Source of the DNA: Lachnospiraceae bacterium
GTDB lineage: Bacteria > Bacillota > Clostridia > Lachnospirales > Lachnospiraceae
Length of the DNA: 56,217 bases
NCBI GenBank assembly: GCA_022794255.1
Contig: JAAWEL010000030.1
Coordinates: 1-56,217, forward strand
Direction of reading: 5' to 3'
Shown here: piece by piece, positions 38,011 through 47,466 of the stretch
Numbering within the stretch: the stretch's first letter is position 1
How the letters are laid out: each line of letters opens with the position of its first letter
Program-made: the position numbers and the translations under genes
The notes under the pieces: model-generated
Database searches by the model: none
The model's input: the letters and a program-made list of their open reading frames with translations, nothing else
Told to the model about the DNA's origin: nothing

Positions 38011-38043
38011 GGGAAAATTACAAAAAATCCCGGCTGACAAAAG

Positions 38044-38081
38044 CAGTCCGGCCAAGGAGCTGCTGCTCCCTGGCCGGACTG
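38044..38081 (-). terminator. Strong hairpin after the PucR-type regulator gene
   Basis: CAGTCCGGCCA and TGGCCGGACTG, plus inner GGAG/CTCC pairs, form a long stem directly beyond the stop codon. It ends the nine-gene catabolic operon. The T tract on the minus strand is short. Confidence 0.65.
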
Positions 38082-39668
38082 TTAAGGATTACTTTTTTCT
38101 TTCTTTTCCAGCGCAGTCAGATAGCGATGGCACATCAGGCTGAAGTACAGCCTTTGAACCATTTCGCTGCTGCCAAAGTCAATATGAAGAATCTGCTCCA
38201 GCTTTTTGATCCGGTATACAATGCTGTTCCGGTGGAGGAAAAGTTCTGCCGCTGTATCCGAAACGGATAAATTCTTTTCAAGGAACACCTCCAAAATATG
38301 AAAGTTATTGGAATTATGTTTTTTGTCATCCTCCAAAACGATCTCCAGACGCTTATTGTACATCATCCGCAAATCCATCTCATGATGGACGATCTCAAGC
38401 ATGTGATAATAATAATAATTTTTATAAAAATAAATACACCCTGTCTCCTTCTCCATAAGCCTGCCCAGACGAATGGCTGCCTCGGACTGTCTATAGGCAA
38501 CCGGAATCTGAATCAGCTGTTCAAAGGTAGAGCTGATTCCGCAGTAGGCCTTGGAGGTTTTCAGTAAATGTTCAAAGCTGCTGACCCGTCCCAGCTCCAC
38601 ACAATTGTAGGTGTGAACATCCTTGATAAACACCACTTCGTGATTATACTCAAAGGTGTGCTCCGTGGGCATGATCCTGGTAAGATAATTCACCAGATAC
38701 CGGGCCTTGGTCTTGCTGTATTCATCCAGGCGCAATACGTAGCACAGATATTTCTTGTTCATATCGATGTGGAAGCCCTGGGCCTTGTCCTCGATCTCCT
38801 TGGGAGTACTGATGTTTCCGCTTAAAATGTCCCGGAAAAATATATCCACGGAGCGGTGATATTCATCTTCCAAAATCCCCTCGGAATTGTCCAAAAAGGT
38901 AATAATATGGTCAAAAAAATTCTCCAGCCGCTCTCGTTCTCCCGGATGCATTGGATTTTTCAAAAAATAAGCTATGCTGTACAGCCGGAAACCGTTTCTG
39001 CAAAAATGGCGAACCAGCAAATCCAGCCCTGTTTTGGTCTGATCAGACGAAATATACCTTGTGGTGTCGTTTCCCACCGTCACATCCAACAGATTTTTTC
39101 GTATGATATTCTCGATTACCTCTTTAGGAAAATACTTTTGCTTCACGATCTCCACTAAAACAGGGCTATCCACCTTCGCTTCCCCGGAATAGGCCTGCAC
39201 GTCAAAGGATTTATCCCACATCAGAAGGCCACTGCTAAAATACTGATCACTGACATCAAAAAAATCCTGAAGGCTTCCCCGGGAATACAGGATCCGATCC
39301 ATTTTTTGTGTCCATTCCCGAAGCTGATCCCAGTAGTCTAAAAGTTTATTTCCAATCAAAGCCAGATCATACTCCTGCCCCACCAAAATACAGGGGAAAT
39401 TTTCAAATAACTCTGGTATCTCATCCTCCGGGGAACCTACGCAAAGAAAACATGCTCCTGCCGGAAACTCTGCCTTCCGACATTCCATGTAGCTTTTCAA
39501 TATAGTATAATCCGTCATATATAAGGTATTTGGCTGAATCTGGGACACATATTTGCTGAGCCATTTCAGTTTGTCAAAACGTGTATCCGAAGTAAGTCCT
39601 GCTCCCCAGATATATTTTAATGGTATTCCCTTCAGGCATTCATCAATCAGATTCACACTGAATTTCAT
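38082..39668 (-). CDS. PucR/CdaR-family transcriptional regulator
   Basis: A 528-residue regulator. The C-terminal 65 residues are the PucR-type helix-turn-helix (VFLEKNLSVSDTAAELFLHR, NSIVYRIKKLEQILHIDFG). Upstream is a GGDEF-like region (about 290-400), and residues 1-270 are a variable sensor part with no membrane segment. Such proteins usually activate catabolic genes in response to a substrate or its CoA ester. ATG 39668 has AGGGGG before it and is preferred over the frame's earlier codons. It is the last gene of the CoA-transferase operon, 47 bases after the preceding stop, and is the natural candidate for controlling it. Confidence 0.85.
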   Translation of the reverse strand: MKFSVNLIDECLKGIPLKYIWGAGLTSDTRFDKLKWLSKYVSQIQPNTLYMTDYTILKSYMECRKAEFPAGACFLCVGSPEDEIPELFENFPCILVGQEYDLALIGNKLLDYWDQLREWTQKMDRILYSRGSLQDFFDVSDQYFSSGLLMWDKSFDVQAYSGEAKVDSPVLVEIVKQKYFPKEVIENIIRKNLLDVTVGNDTTRYISSDQTKTGLDLLVRHFCRNGFRLYSIAYFLKNPMHPGERERLENFFDHIITFLDNSEGILEDEYHRSVDIFFRDILSGNISTPKEIEDKAQGFHIDMNKKYLCYVLRLDEYSKTKARYLVNYLTRIMPTEHTFEYNHEVVFIKDVHTYNCVELGRVSSFEHLLKTSKAYCGISSTFEQLIQIPVAYRQSEAAIRLGRLMEKETGCIYFYKNYYYYHMLEIVHHEMDLRMMYNKRLEIVLEDDKKHNSNNFHILEVFLEKNLSVSDTAAELFLHRNSIVYRIKKLEQILHIDFGSSEMVQRLYFSLMCHRYLTALEKKEKSNP

Positions 39669-39715
39669 CAAAAGCCCCCTTTTTGAATCTTCCGGCATCA
39701 CGAACTGTTCAGCAT

Positions 39716-40930
39716 TTACTTTCCATGGGTATTTACAATCCCTGCCTCTGCCATCTGGTTAATCCACGCCTCCTCATATCCCAGCTCTTTTAGGATTTCC
39801 CTGGAATCTGCTCCTAAATGAGGGGCAGGACTTACTGGCATTGATTCAACACTTCCAAAGCAGACAGGCGTAGATGGTATTGTGAGCAAGTCCCCGTTTT
39901 CCAGCTGGATTTTCCGAAGGTAACCATTTTCCCAGGCCTGAGGATCTTCCAATACCTCTCTGCATGTGGAGATAGCGGAATGAACCATATTCAGCTCTTT
40001 GCATACCTTATCAATCTTCTCATAAGGAATCTTTGCAAACGCCTTGTCCAGATAATCCACACATTCTCTCATACACTTCCGGCTTTCGGTGATTATGGTA
40101 AACTTCGGGTCATGGGCAATCTCATCCATTCCCAACATGGTAAAGAAGCTTACAGCCTTTTCTTCCCACTGCTGTTCTACTATAAAGAAAAACTTATTGT
40201 CTGCTGATTTGTAAACAGGAACAAGAGGCCTGGTCACCTGGTAGCGGCTGGCCGGCATATCATGCCCGGGATACTGGGCTTCCACAATTCCATGAAAATT
40301 ATACCACAATGCCGTGCCGTACAGGGAGCCTGTCACAAAATCACCCTTACCGGTTTTCTCTCTGCAAAGCAGGCAGGAAAGCACGCCGGCTAAAACCGCA
40401 GATGCAACCGTAGCATCGCCGAATCCGGGATGAGGCCGTCCTGGCGTATATTCGGCAGGCGTCCAGTCAGGGAGCATACCACCCCTGGCCCAATAGGATG
40501 CCGAATCAAAACCAGGCGCATCCTTATCCGGCCCCACCAGTCCAAAGGCTGTGAACAATGCATACACCAGCCTAGGACACCGCTCCTTTACACTTTCATA
40601 GTCCAGCCCCAGCCTTTCCAATGCCTGAGGGCGGGTATTGGTTAAAAATACATCCGTTGTCTCCAAAAGCTTTAGCAGAGCCTCTTTTCCCTCCGGTTTT
40701 TTCAGATCCAGGCTTAAGCTTCGCTTATTGGCATTTCCCGGCTGCAATATCGGATTATTGTCCTCCTTGATAGGCATATTCCAGGCAATGCCCACGGTGC
40801 GATAGGCTTCCCCTTTGATCGATTCAACCTTAATCACCTCTGCTCCCCAGTCAGACATTAAGCGCGCTGCCGTAGGTGCCGCCACATGGGTTCCCATTTC
40901 CACTACACGAATTCCTTCTAATGGTCTCAT
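39716..40930 (-). CDS. Family III (CaiB/BaiF) CoA-transferase, copy 1
   Basis: A 404-residue CoA-transferase. It opens RPLEGIRVVEMGTHVAAPTA, continues DVFLTNTRPQALERLGLDYE, and has the catalytic Asp at residue 172 in GFGDATVASAVLAG, which forms the acyl-aspartyl intermediate. The start at 40930 (AAGGAG six bases upstream) is preferred over 40948, which overlaps the previous gene. It transfers CoA between carboxylic acids without free CoA. It is one of four such enzymes in the operon and is the most diverged copy in the active-site loop (YWARGGMLPDWTPAEYTPGR). Confidence 0.9.
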   Translation of the reverse strand: MRPLEGIRVVEMGTHVAAPTAARLMSDWGAEVIKVESIKGEAYRTVGIAWNMPIKEDNNPILQPGNANKRSLSLDLKKPEGKEALLKLLETTDVFLTNTRPQALERLGLDYESVKERCPRLVYALFTAFGLVGPDKDAPGFDSASYWARGGMLPDWTPAEYTPGRPHPGFGDATVASAVLAGVLSCLLCREKTGKGDFVTGSLYGTALWYNFHGIVEAQYPGHDMPASRYQVTRPLVPVYKSADNKFFFIVEQQWEEKAVSFFTMLGMDEIAHDPKFTIITESRKCMRECVDYLDKAFAKIPYEKIDKVCKELNMVHSAISTCREVLEDPQAWENGYLRKIQLENGDLLTIPSTPVCFGSVESMPVSPAPHLGADSREILKELGYEEAWINQMAEAGIVNTHGK

Positions 40931-40940
40931 ACTTTTCTCC

Positions 40941-41915
40941 TTATTCATTGATCAACATACCCTGCAGCCGTTTTGTTGTCTCTCGGGCCTCACCCATCAG
41001 CTCCTCCATCAGCTCTGCCACCGGCATCACCTGATGAATCAGGCTGCATCCCTCTCCCAAGGGGAACAATCCCTTGTCCACATCGCCGGTCTCGTAAGCT
41101 TCCTTTCCATTTTTCCCTGCGATCACTGTCATCAGCTCCTTTAAGGTAGCTCCCTCTGCCTCCATCTTCAGACATTTTCTGGCTGCCCCGTTGTCGGCCA
41201 CACGAACCATGTTGCGGATGCTCTTTTGGGCCAGAATCGTGCTCCTCTCTGTGGCTGCCTTGATCCATTCCTTATGATTGATGCTAATAGGTGCCTCCTC
41301 GGTTGCCATGAACCGGGTGCCCATTATCACCGCCTCCGCACCCAGGGAAAGGGCTGATGCGATCCCCCTGCCGTCCACAATGCCTCCCCCTGCAATCACC
41401 GGGATCTTTAAGGTTCTGGAAGCCTCATTTGCCAGCACGATGGTTCCGATTCCGTCCATCCCCGGATGTCCTCCGCACTCATAGCCCACAGCAGTCACTG
41501 CATCCACCCCGCATTTCTCAGCGCTGACACCGAAACGAGTTGCAGGCACCTTATGGATATGGATCATTCCGGCATCATGGATCAATGACACCAAAGCGGC
41601 GGGTTTTACCCCTGCTGTCTCGATGGCTGCCACCCCTTCAATCCCGCAGATATCCACATAACGCTTGATCTCTTCTCCAACATTCACATCCGGCAAAAGG
41701 CTCATGTTCACACAGAAAGGTTTGTCCGTCAGAGCTTTTGTTTTCTTTACTGCCTCATGAAATTCTTCCGAAGTCTTATAAATTGTTGTGTTGATAGTAC
41801 CCAGACCTCCTGCATTGGACACAGCCGCCGCCAGCTCTGGATAAGCTACATTCTGCATTCCGCCCTGGATAATTGGGTAGCGTATCCCCAGCATAGTTGT
41901 GATTCTCGTTTTCAT
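40941..41915 (-). CDS. Nitronate monooxygenase/FabK-like flavoprotein
   Basis: A 324-residue FMN TIM-barrel enzyme of the 2-nitropropane dioxygenase family: YPIIQGGMQNVAYPELAAAV (13-32), VGYECGGHPGMDGIGTI with the family GGH motif (about 143-159), and the phosphate-binding VIAGGGIVDGRGI and GAEAVIMGTRF. Relatives oxidise nitronates or, as FabK, reduce enoyl-ACP. In an anaerobe among acyl-CoA genes an enoyl-thioester or C=C reductase role is as likely as nitronate oxidation. It lies inside the operon between CoA-transferase genes. Confidence 0.85.
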   Translation of the reverse strand: MKTRITTMLGIRYPIIQGGMQNVAYPELAAAVSNAGGLGTINTTIYKTSEEFHEAVKKTKALTDKPFCVNMSLLPDVNVGEEIKRYVDICGIEGVAAIETAGVKPAALVSLIHDAGMIHIHKVPATRFGVSAEKCGVDAVTAVGYECGGHPGMDGIGTIVLANEASRTLKIPVIAGGGIVDGRGIASALSLGAEAVIMGTRFMATEEAPISINHKEWIKAATERSTILAQKSIRNMVRVADNGAARKCLKMEAEGATLKELMTVIAGKNGKEAYETGDVDKGLFPLGEGCSLIHQVMPVAELMEELMGEARETTKRLQGMLINE

Positions 41916-41976
41916 TCTGTTTCACCGAGCCTTTCTATTATGTATATATTATTTTTTCATTATTTATCTAAAACGG

Positions 41977-43212
41977 TCAATCGTGCTGCTTTACCACCCC
42001 GTCTCGTAAAAGACGTTTGATCGTTTCATCATTATAACCTAAATCTTTCATAATGGATATTGTATGCTCTCCCTGCATCGGACCTCTCTCATATCTGGGA
42101 AGCCCCATTCGCTCCGAACGGACAGAGCTGCGGATCAGCTTCACTTCTTTTCCATTATCATACTTCATAGAATATACATAGTCGTTTGCCTGGGACATCT
42201 CATCTTCTAGGCATTCCTCATAGGTCGCCAGGCGTTCGCAGCACAGATCCTCCCCTGCAAAAAGCTCCAGCCATTCATCGCTGGTTTTTCCGGCAAACAC
42301 TGCCTCAAACCGTTTAATAACCGGCTCGCATACCTCTTTCTTATTAAAATTAGGCCGTTTCATATAAACCGGGTTTTCCAGCATGTCCTCACAGCCGATT
42401 ACCCGGTAAAACTTTGGCGCATCCCGCTCAAACTGAACCACCTGAGGCATGAACCAACGCCCGTCCTTACACAAATAAGGAGCGCCGAAGGGGCTAGATA
42501 TCTCCCGTGTCTTTGGATAATGATAGCCAAACTGTGTGCCGTTTATCATAATATTGGCCATCCACATGGCAGTCCCATACAAGGACACCGTGATCCGGTC
42601 TCCCTTTCCTGTGGTCTTTGCCGCCAGCAATGCAGCATTAATGCCTGCCTCTAAGGCCATGGCGCAGGCTGTGTCTCCAAACCCCATGGGCATGTACAAA
42701 GGATATGGTTTTTCTCCCTCTCTCCCCACTGCCTGACTATACAAAAATCCCCCTCTTGCCCAGAATGCCGTATTATCATATCCTGGCTTATCCTTATCCG
42801 GCCCCTTCTCCCCGTATCCGATCAGCTGCGCCACTACCAGCTTCGGAAACCGGTCTTTTAGGGAATCGTAATCCAAATTCATATGCTTTAAGCCTTCTGA
42901 GCGAACGTTTGTCAGAAATACATCTGCATCCTCCAGCAAACCATACATCAGCTCCTGACCCTTTTCAGTTTTCAGATTTATGCTGATTGCTCTTTTGTTG
43001 GCATTTAAAGAGTCAAAAAGCGGATTATAGTCATCCTGGACCGGAGCCCCAACCGAGGCAGGCCAGCGGCGAAAGGTATCACCGATCCCCGTGTTTTCCA
43101 CCTTAATCACGTCTGCGCCAAAATCTGCCAGCATACGCCCGCAGGTAGAGGATGCTACCATCAGACTCAGCTCAATCACCTTCACGCCCTTTAACGGCTG
43201 ATATTGTTCCAT
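41977..43212 (-). CDS. Family III CoA-transferase, copy 2
   Basis: A 411-residue enzyme. N-terminus PLKGVKVIELSLMVASSTCG, then DVFLTNVRSEGLKHMNLDYD; catalytic Asp180 in MGFGDTACAMALEAG. Full length for the family (about 400). It resembles copy 3 more than copies 1 and 4 (shared GRMLADFGADVIKVE and a closing RSERMGLPRYERGPMQGEH). Copies 2 and 3 may be a tandem duplication that diverged, or two subunits of a hetero-oligomer. Confidence 0.9.
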   Translation of the reverse strand: MEQYQPLKGVKVIELSLMVASSTCGRMLADFGADVIKVENTGIGDTFRRWPASVGAPVQDDYNPLFDSLNANKRAISINLKTEKGQELMYGLLEDADVFLTNVRSEGLKHMNLDYDSLKDRFPKLVVAQLIGYGEKGPDKDKPGYDNTAFWARGGFLYSQAVGREGEKPYPLYMPMGFGDTACAMALEAGINAALLAAKTTGKGDRITVSLYGTAMWMANIMINGTQFGYHYPKTREISSPFGAPYLCKDGRWFMPQVVQFERDAPKFYRVIGCEDMLENPVYMKRPNFNKKEVCEPVIKRFEAVFAGKTSDEWLELFAGEDLCCERLATYEECLEDEMSQANDYVYSMKYDNGKEVKLIRSSVRSERMGLPRYERGPMQGEHTISIMKDLGYNDETIKRLLRDGVVKQHD

Positions 43213-43267
43213 ATTGCCTCCTTATCCACGATTTGTTCAAATATAACGATTTCTTCCAGGAAACACA

Positions 43268-43305
43268 CTGCACCTGTATCCCGCAAAGCACAGGAACAGG
43301 TGCAG
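43268..43305. other. Hairpin in the intergenic space between CoA-transferase genes
   Basis: CTGCACCTGT (43268-43277) and ACAGGTGCAG (43296-43305) are perfect 10-base arms around an 18-base loop with inner CCTGT-type pairs. No strong T tract follows on the minus strand. It could be an mRNA processing or stability element, or a partial terminator that lowers expression of the downstream genes. Confidence 0.4.
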
Positions 43306-43313
43306 GAAAAATC

Positions 43314-44540
43314 TTATTTTACCACTGTGGCTCCACCCATTACCAGCTTTGCTATCTCATCTTCCTGATACCCCAGGGCTTTTAAGACCTCTGCACTGTG
43401 CTCTCCCAACATAGGGCCTCTGTCATATTCCGGAAGTCCCATATTTTCGCTGCGCAGAGACGGACGAACCACTGTGCTCTCCGTTCCGTTCGGATGCTTT
43501 AAGCGAAAGAGATAATCATTCTCCCAAGCTGTGGGATCAGTCAGAGTGTCCTGGAAAGTTTGAGCGATCTCAAAGCACAGATCATTTTCCTCAAACTGCT
43601 TCTTCCAGTAATCAGAGGGATGTTTTGCAAAACTCTCTTCAAAAAGGCGGATCAGATACTCGGAAATCTCCGGATTGTTCATCTTTGGGCGGTTATTGTA
43701 CCGTTCATCCTCCAAAAGTTCTGTGTGTTCCAGTATCCGGAGAAAATTGGGATAATCCTTAGGGAAATTCACCACATTGCAGGTAAACCATTTTCCATCG
43801 CTACACTTATAGGCAGCTCCTACTGGTGTTTGCACATACCTCTTTTTCGGGTATTCGTGACCATACTGGGTACTCTCAATCATCATGGATCCCAACCACA
43901 AGGCCGTGCCATAAAGACTGATGCTCACCCGGTCCCCCTGACCGGTTCTCTCCCGGGCATACAGAGCAGAAGCAATGGCTCCCATAAGTCCCATAGCACA
44001 TGCAATATCTCCCGCTCCCATCAGAGGGATTGTAGGACAATAATGCCCCTCATTGTCCACTGCAATGTCATGGGTAAAGCCACCTCTCGTCCACAACGCC
44101 ATGGTATCATAGCCAGGCCGGTTCACCTCATCCCCCTTCTCCCCATAAGCCACCAGATTGGCAATCACAAGCCGGGGATATTTCTTTCTGAGCGTCTCAT
44201 AGTCAAGACCCATGGGGACCAGAGACTGATTTCTTGTGTTTGTCAAAAACACATCTGCCTCAGCAAGCATCTGATGGAAAATTTTCATTCCCTCTTTGGT
44301 CTTTAAATTCAGCACAAGGCTTTTCTTTCCTGCATTCAGTGTGTCAAACATTGGATTGCAGTCCTCTGTACAGGGGCTTTTGTAGGCTCTGGGAAAATTC
44401 CGGAAGCCATCCCCAAAAGGAGCCTCCACTTTGATCACATCCGCCCCAAAATCTGCCAGCATCCGTCCACAAGAAGATGCCGCCACATAGGTGGAAAGCT
44501 CTACAATTTTAACACCCTCAAGGGGCCTCATATCTGCCAT
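43314..44540 (-). CDS. Family III CoA-transferase, copy 3
   Basis: A 408-residue enzyme starting at ATG 44540 after AAGGAG. N-terminus RPLEGVKIVELSTYVAASSC; catalytic Asp178 in LMGAGDIACAMGLMGA; end PEYDRGPMLGEHSAEVLKAL. All features of an active CaiB-type transferase are present. It is separated from copy 2 by a 101-base gap with a hairpin and from the permease gene upstream by 54 bases. Confidence 0.9.
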   Translation of the reverse strand: MADMRPLEGVKIVELSTYVAASSCGRMLADFGADVIKVEAPFGDGFRNFPRAYKSPCTEDCNPMFDTLNAGKKSLVLNLKTKEGMKIFHQMLAEADVFLTNTRNQSLVPMGLDYETLRKKYPRLVIANLVAYGEKGDEVNRPGYDTMALWTRGGFTHDIAVDNEGHYCPTIPLMGAGDIACAMGLMGAIASALYARERTGQGDRVSISLYGTALWLGSMMIESTQYGHEYPKKRYVQTPVGAAYKCSDGKWFTCNVVNFPKDYPNFLRILEHTELLEDERYNNRPKMNNPEISEYLIRLFEESFAKHPSDYWKKQFEENDLCFEIAQTFQDTLTDPTAWENDYLFRLKHPNGTESTVVRPSLRSENMGLPEYDRGPMLGEHSAEVLKALGYQEDEIAKLVMGGATVVK

Positions 44541-44594
44541 GTCTTATCACTCCTTTACTTTTTATCAAAACGATTCAGCCCATTGTTACACCAC

Positions 44595-45905
44595 TCAGGC
44601 CAGTGCTCCCACTGCTGCTAATGCCAGGCACACCACCATACAGGCAAAACCGGGAACCATGGTTGCGATCATATAGACCTTTAAGCATCTGGTATAGTTA
44701 ATCTTTGTCACTGCACATGCATTGGATATCCCTGCATTGTGAGGTGCCATACAGGTCCAGCCGGTAATTGTCATAAGACGGTGAGCCGCCCCTGCCGACA
44801 GCCCTGCTGAAAGATAACTCTCTAACATCTGTCCGCCAAATACGGGGATCGGGCTGGAGACGGATGCCATAATCAGGGCGGAGATCATTCCCAGACCTGC
44901 TCCTGCCGCGATACCCGGCAGATTGTTAAGCATGCTGGTAAATGCCGCAAATGCCGGAAGCCCTTTGATCACAGTGCCAATGGCATAGGTTGCTGCCACT
45001 GTAAACACAGAGCCATAACAACCTGTAAGACCTGTGGTCAAACTTGCCTTTAAATTTCCTTTAAGGTTCTTATAGAAGGCAATAACCGCCACCACACATC
45101 CGATAAACAAAGCCGGCACAACTTCCATCTTAAAAGCAGTTGACAAAACAATCACCAGCACCAGAGGAAGCAGGGAAAGAACTAAAGAAGGAAGATCACT
45201 TTCCGCAATTCCAGAGCTTTTGTCCGGTGTGTTTTTGATGGCTGTTCCGTCTGTGGCAAAACTTTCTCCCGATTTTTCTGCGCTTTTTAAGAACATTTTA
45301 ATTAGGAAAATGGTAACAACCCACCATACCACAACTGCAATCAAAGACATGGCAACCCCTGCGGTGGTGCTTGTGCCACAGGCATCTGCAGCATAGATAT
45401 TGCCTGCCTGCAAGGAACCGATCAGCATGGTTGCCGACACAGCCTGGGGACCGCCAAAGCAGTAAAGTCTCCAGGGCGCATCTGTCACCTCAAACAGATT
45501 TTTTGCAATGGGCATAATAGTAAATACCAGCACAAAGCCGGAGATTCCCACATAGGATAAAATAAAATACAGCACCGGAACCAAAAGAACACACAAAAAC
45601 TTTTTATTGGCATCACTGCTGTTTTCCACCACCTTTGCCAGGGTGACAGCGATCTTTTTGGCTCCGCCGCCATCCCCCATCAAACGGCCTAAAATGGCGC
45701 TTAATGCAAAAAGCAGGAAATAGGCCTTCAAAAATCCGGCAAACCCGGCCATATACACATCCGTCAAAGTCTGATACACCGGCATCTGAGAAAACAAAAT
45801 CATCAATACAGAAGATGCCATTGCAGAAATCACAATGTTAATGCCCTTATATGCCATAAACACGAACAAAAGGACACCAACAATAATACCAATTACACTT
45901 AACAT
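44595..45905 (-). CDS. GntP-family permease
   Basis: A 436-residue membrane protein with about 12 hydrophobic segments (for example VIGIIVGVLLFVFMAYKGI at the start and PVLYFILSYVGISGFVLVF). GLY-rich segments such as AILGRLMGDGGGAKKIA and SVSSPIPVFGGQMLESYLSA match the gluconate/organic-acid:H+ symporter (GntP) family. It probably imports the acid that the CoA enzymes act on. The ATG at 45905 has GGAGAGGTGAGC upstream; GTG 45911 is an alternative. It overlaps the spacing to the ligase gene by only two bases, so translation is coupled. Confidence 0.87.
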   Translation of the reverse strand: MLSVIGIIVGVLLFVFMAYKGINIVISAMASSVLMILFSQMPVYQTLTDVYMAGFAGFLKAYFLLFALSAILGRLMGDGGGAKKIAVTLAKVVENSSDANKKFLCVLLVPVLYFILSYVGISGFVLVFTIMPIAKNLFEVTDAPWRLYCFGGPQAVSATMLIGSLQAGNIYAADACGTSTTAGVAMSLIAVVVWWVVTIFLIKMFLKSAEKSGESFATDGTAIKNTPDKSSGIAESDLPSLVLSLLPLVLVIVLSTAFKMEVVPALFIGCVVAVIAFYKNLKGNLKASLTTGLTGCYGSVFTVAATYAIGTVIKGLPAFAAFTSMLNNLPGIAAGAGLGMISALIMASVSSPIPVFGGQMLESYLSAGLSAGAAHRLMTITGWTCMAPHNAGISNACAVTKINYTRCLKVYMIATMVPGFACMVVCLALAAVGALA

Positions 45906-45907
45906 GC

Positions 45908-47461
45908 TCACCTCTCCTTTAGCTTATATTTTTTCTGAAGCTCACTTTTCACTACCTTACCCACCGTATTTTTAGGGAGACTCTTTACGATCTCAATCTG
46001 CTTGGGGGTTTTATAATGAGCCAGATGGTCTCTTAAATAACTGCGGATCTTTTCTGCTGTAATCTGGCTGTCCTTCTGAAGGACAACGCAGGCGAAGGGC
46101 ACCTCTCCCCACATCTCATCTTCCACTCCAAAAACAGCCACTTCCTCCACATCCTCTGCCAGCTCCATAATCCGGTCCTCAATCTCCTTGGGATAGATAT
46201 TCTCTCCTCCGGAAATAATCATGTGGTTTTTCCGTCCCTCCAAAAACAGATAACCCGATTCATTTTTATATCCCAAATCCCCTGTGTGAAGCCATCCGTC
46301 CGGAACATATTTTTCATATAATTCCGGACGTTTATAATATCCTTTAAGAAGGGAGGGACCCTTTACGCATATTTCTCCGGTCTCTCCGTCTGGCAGAGCA
46401 CTGCCGTCTTCTCCAATAATCTTTATCTCACATCCAGGGATACATCTGCCGACACTATGGATACATTCCGGCCTTTTGTGATCCTCCTTTCCGAGAATCG
46501 TCACGATTGATCCCATCTCTGTCATACCATAAGACTGGATAAACTCACAGTGGGGCAACATATCAATGGCCTCCTTTAAAACACTAGGAGGAATCGGACA
46601 TGCGCTGTAATTGATCACCCGTACACTGTCCATACAGTACGGTTTTCTTTTCATCTGCTGCAGAATCAGCTTTAGCACCGTTGGAATAACACTGACCCGG
46701 TTCACCTGATATTTTTCTATGGATTTCAGATACTGGTCTGCCTCAAACCGGTCAAATATCACCAGAGTTCCCCCTGCCATCAGCTCTATATAAGGCCCAA
46801 TGCTTGCCACATGAAACATCTGGCTCATAACCTGATACACCTCATGCTCGGAAAATCCAATCACGTCTTTGCAGTTTACCATCTCGCTCACAAAGCCTTC
46901 ATGACTGTGCATCACACATTTCGGGATCCCTGTGGTTCCGCTGGTATGAATGTGGAATAAAATATCATCTGGCTTTACCTGTACCATAGAAAAAGCATTG
47001 TCCTCCCCTGCAATCATACAATCATACATGGATGGCTTCTTGCCTCTTCCCATCATATCAACCAGCAAAATCCTGCCTCCTAAAAGCCTCTTTAGCTCCT
47101 CCTCCCAGATTTCATTTCCTGTATTCATAAACGCTATTTTACAGTCATTAAACTCCAGAAGATTTGCAATTTCCCTGGGCGAAAGGCGCCAGTTAATATT
47201 GGCAATGGACATACCTGCCCGGGCACATCCAATCACGATCTCAAAGTACTCAATGCAGTTTACGGACAGAATCCCCACCCGCTCTCCCGGCTTGCCATAT
47301 CGCTTGACTGCATTGGCAACCCGGTTTGCTTTCTTGTCCAGCTCAGAATAAGTAATCTTATTCCCATGACAGATAACTGCTGTTTTATCCGGAACATGCT
47401 CCAAACCATAATCCAATATCCGGCCGAACGAATAGTCCGACCGCTTCAAAGATAATGCCAT
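45908..47461 (-). CDS. Acyl-CoA ligase (AMP-forming, CaiC-like)
   Basis: A 517-residue adenylate-forming enzyme. It has the P-loop-like HTSGTTGIPKCVMHSHEG (about 170-187), SYGMTEMGSIV (about 315), GWLHTGDLGYK (about 393-403), the hinge GRKNHMIISGGENIYPKEIE and the C-terminal catalytic Lys in SLPKNTVGKVVKSEL. It activates a carboxylic acid with ATP and CoA; the chain length or ring type of the substrate is not evident. ATG 47461 follows GGTGA and is preferred over GTG 47470. Confidence 0.9.
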   Translation of the reverse strand: MALSLKRSDYSFGRILDYGLEHVPDKTAVICHGNKITYSELDKKANRVANAVKRYGKPGERVGILSVNCIEYFEIVIGCARAGMSIANINWRLSPREIANLLEFNDCKIAFMNTGNEIWEEELKRLLGGRILLVDMMGRGKKPSMYDCMIAGEDNAFSMVQVKPDDILFHIHTSGTTGIPKCVMHSHEGFVSEMVNCKDVIGFSEHEVYQVMSQMFHVASIGPYIELMAGGTLVIFDRFEADQYLKSIEKYQVNRVSVIPTVLKLILQQMKRKPYCMDSVRVINYSACPIPPSVLKEAIDMLPHCEFIQSYGMTEMGSIVTILGKEDHKRPECIHSVGRCIPGCEIKIIGEDGSALPDGETGEICVKGPSLLKGYYKRPELYEKYVPDGWLHTGDLGYKNESGYLFLEGRKNHMIISGGENIYPKEIEDRIMELAEDVEEVAVFGVEDEMWGEVPFACVVLQKDSQITAEKIRSYLRDHLAHYKTPKQIEIVKSLPKNTVGKVVKSELQKKYKLKER

Positions 47462-47466
47462 ACTCG

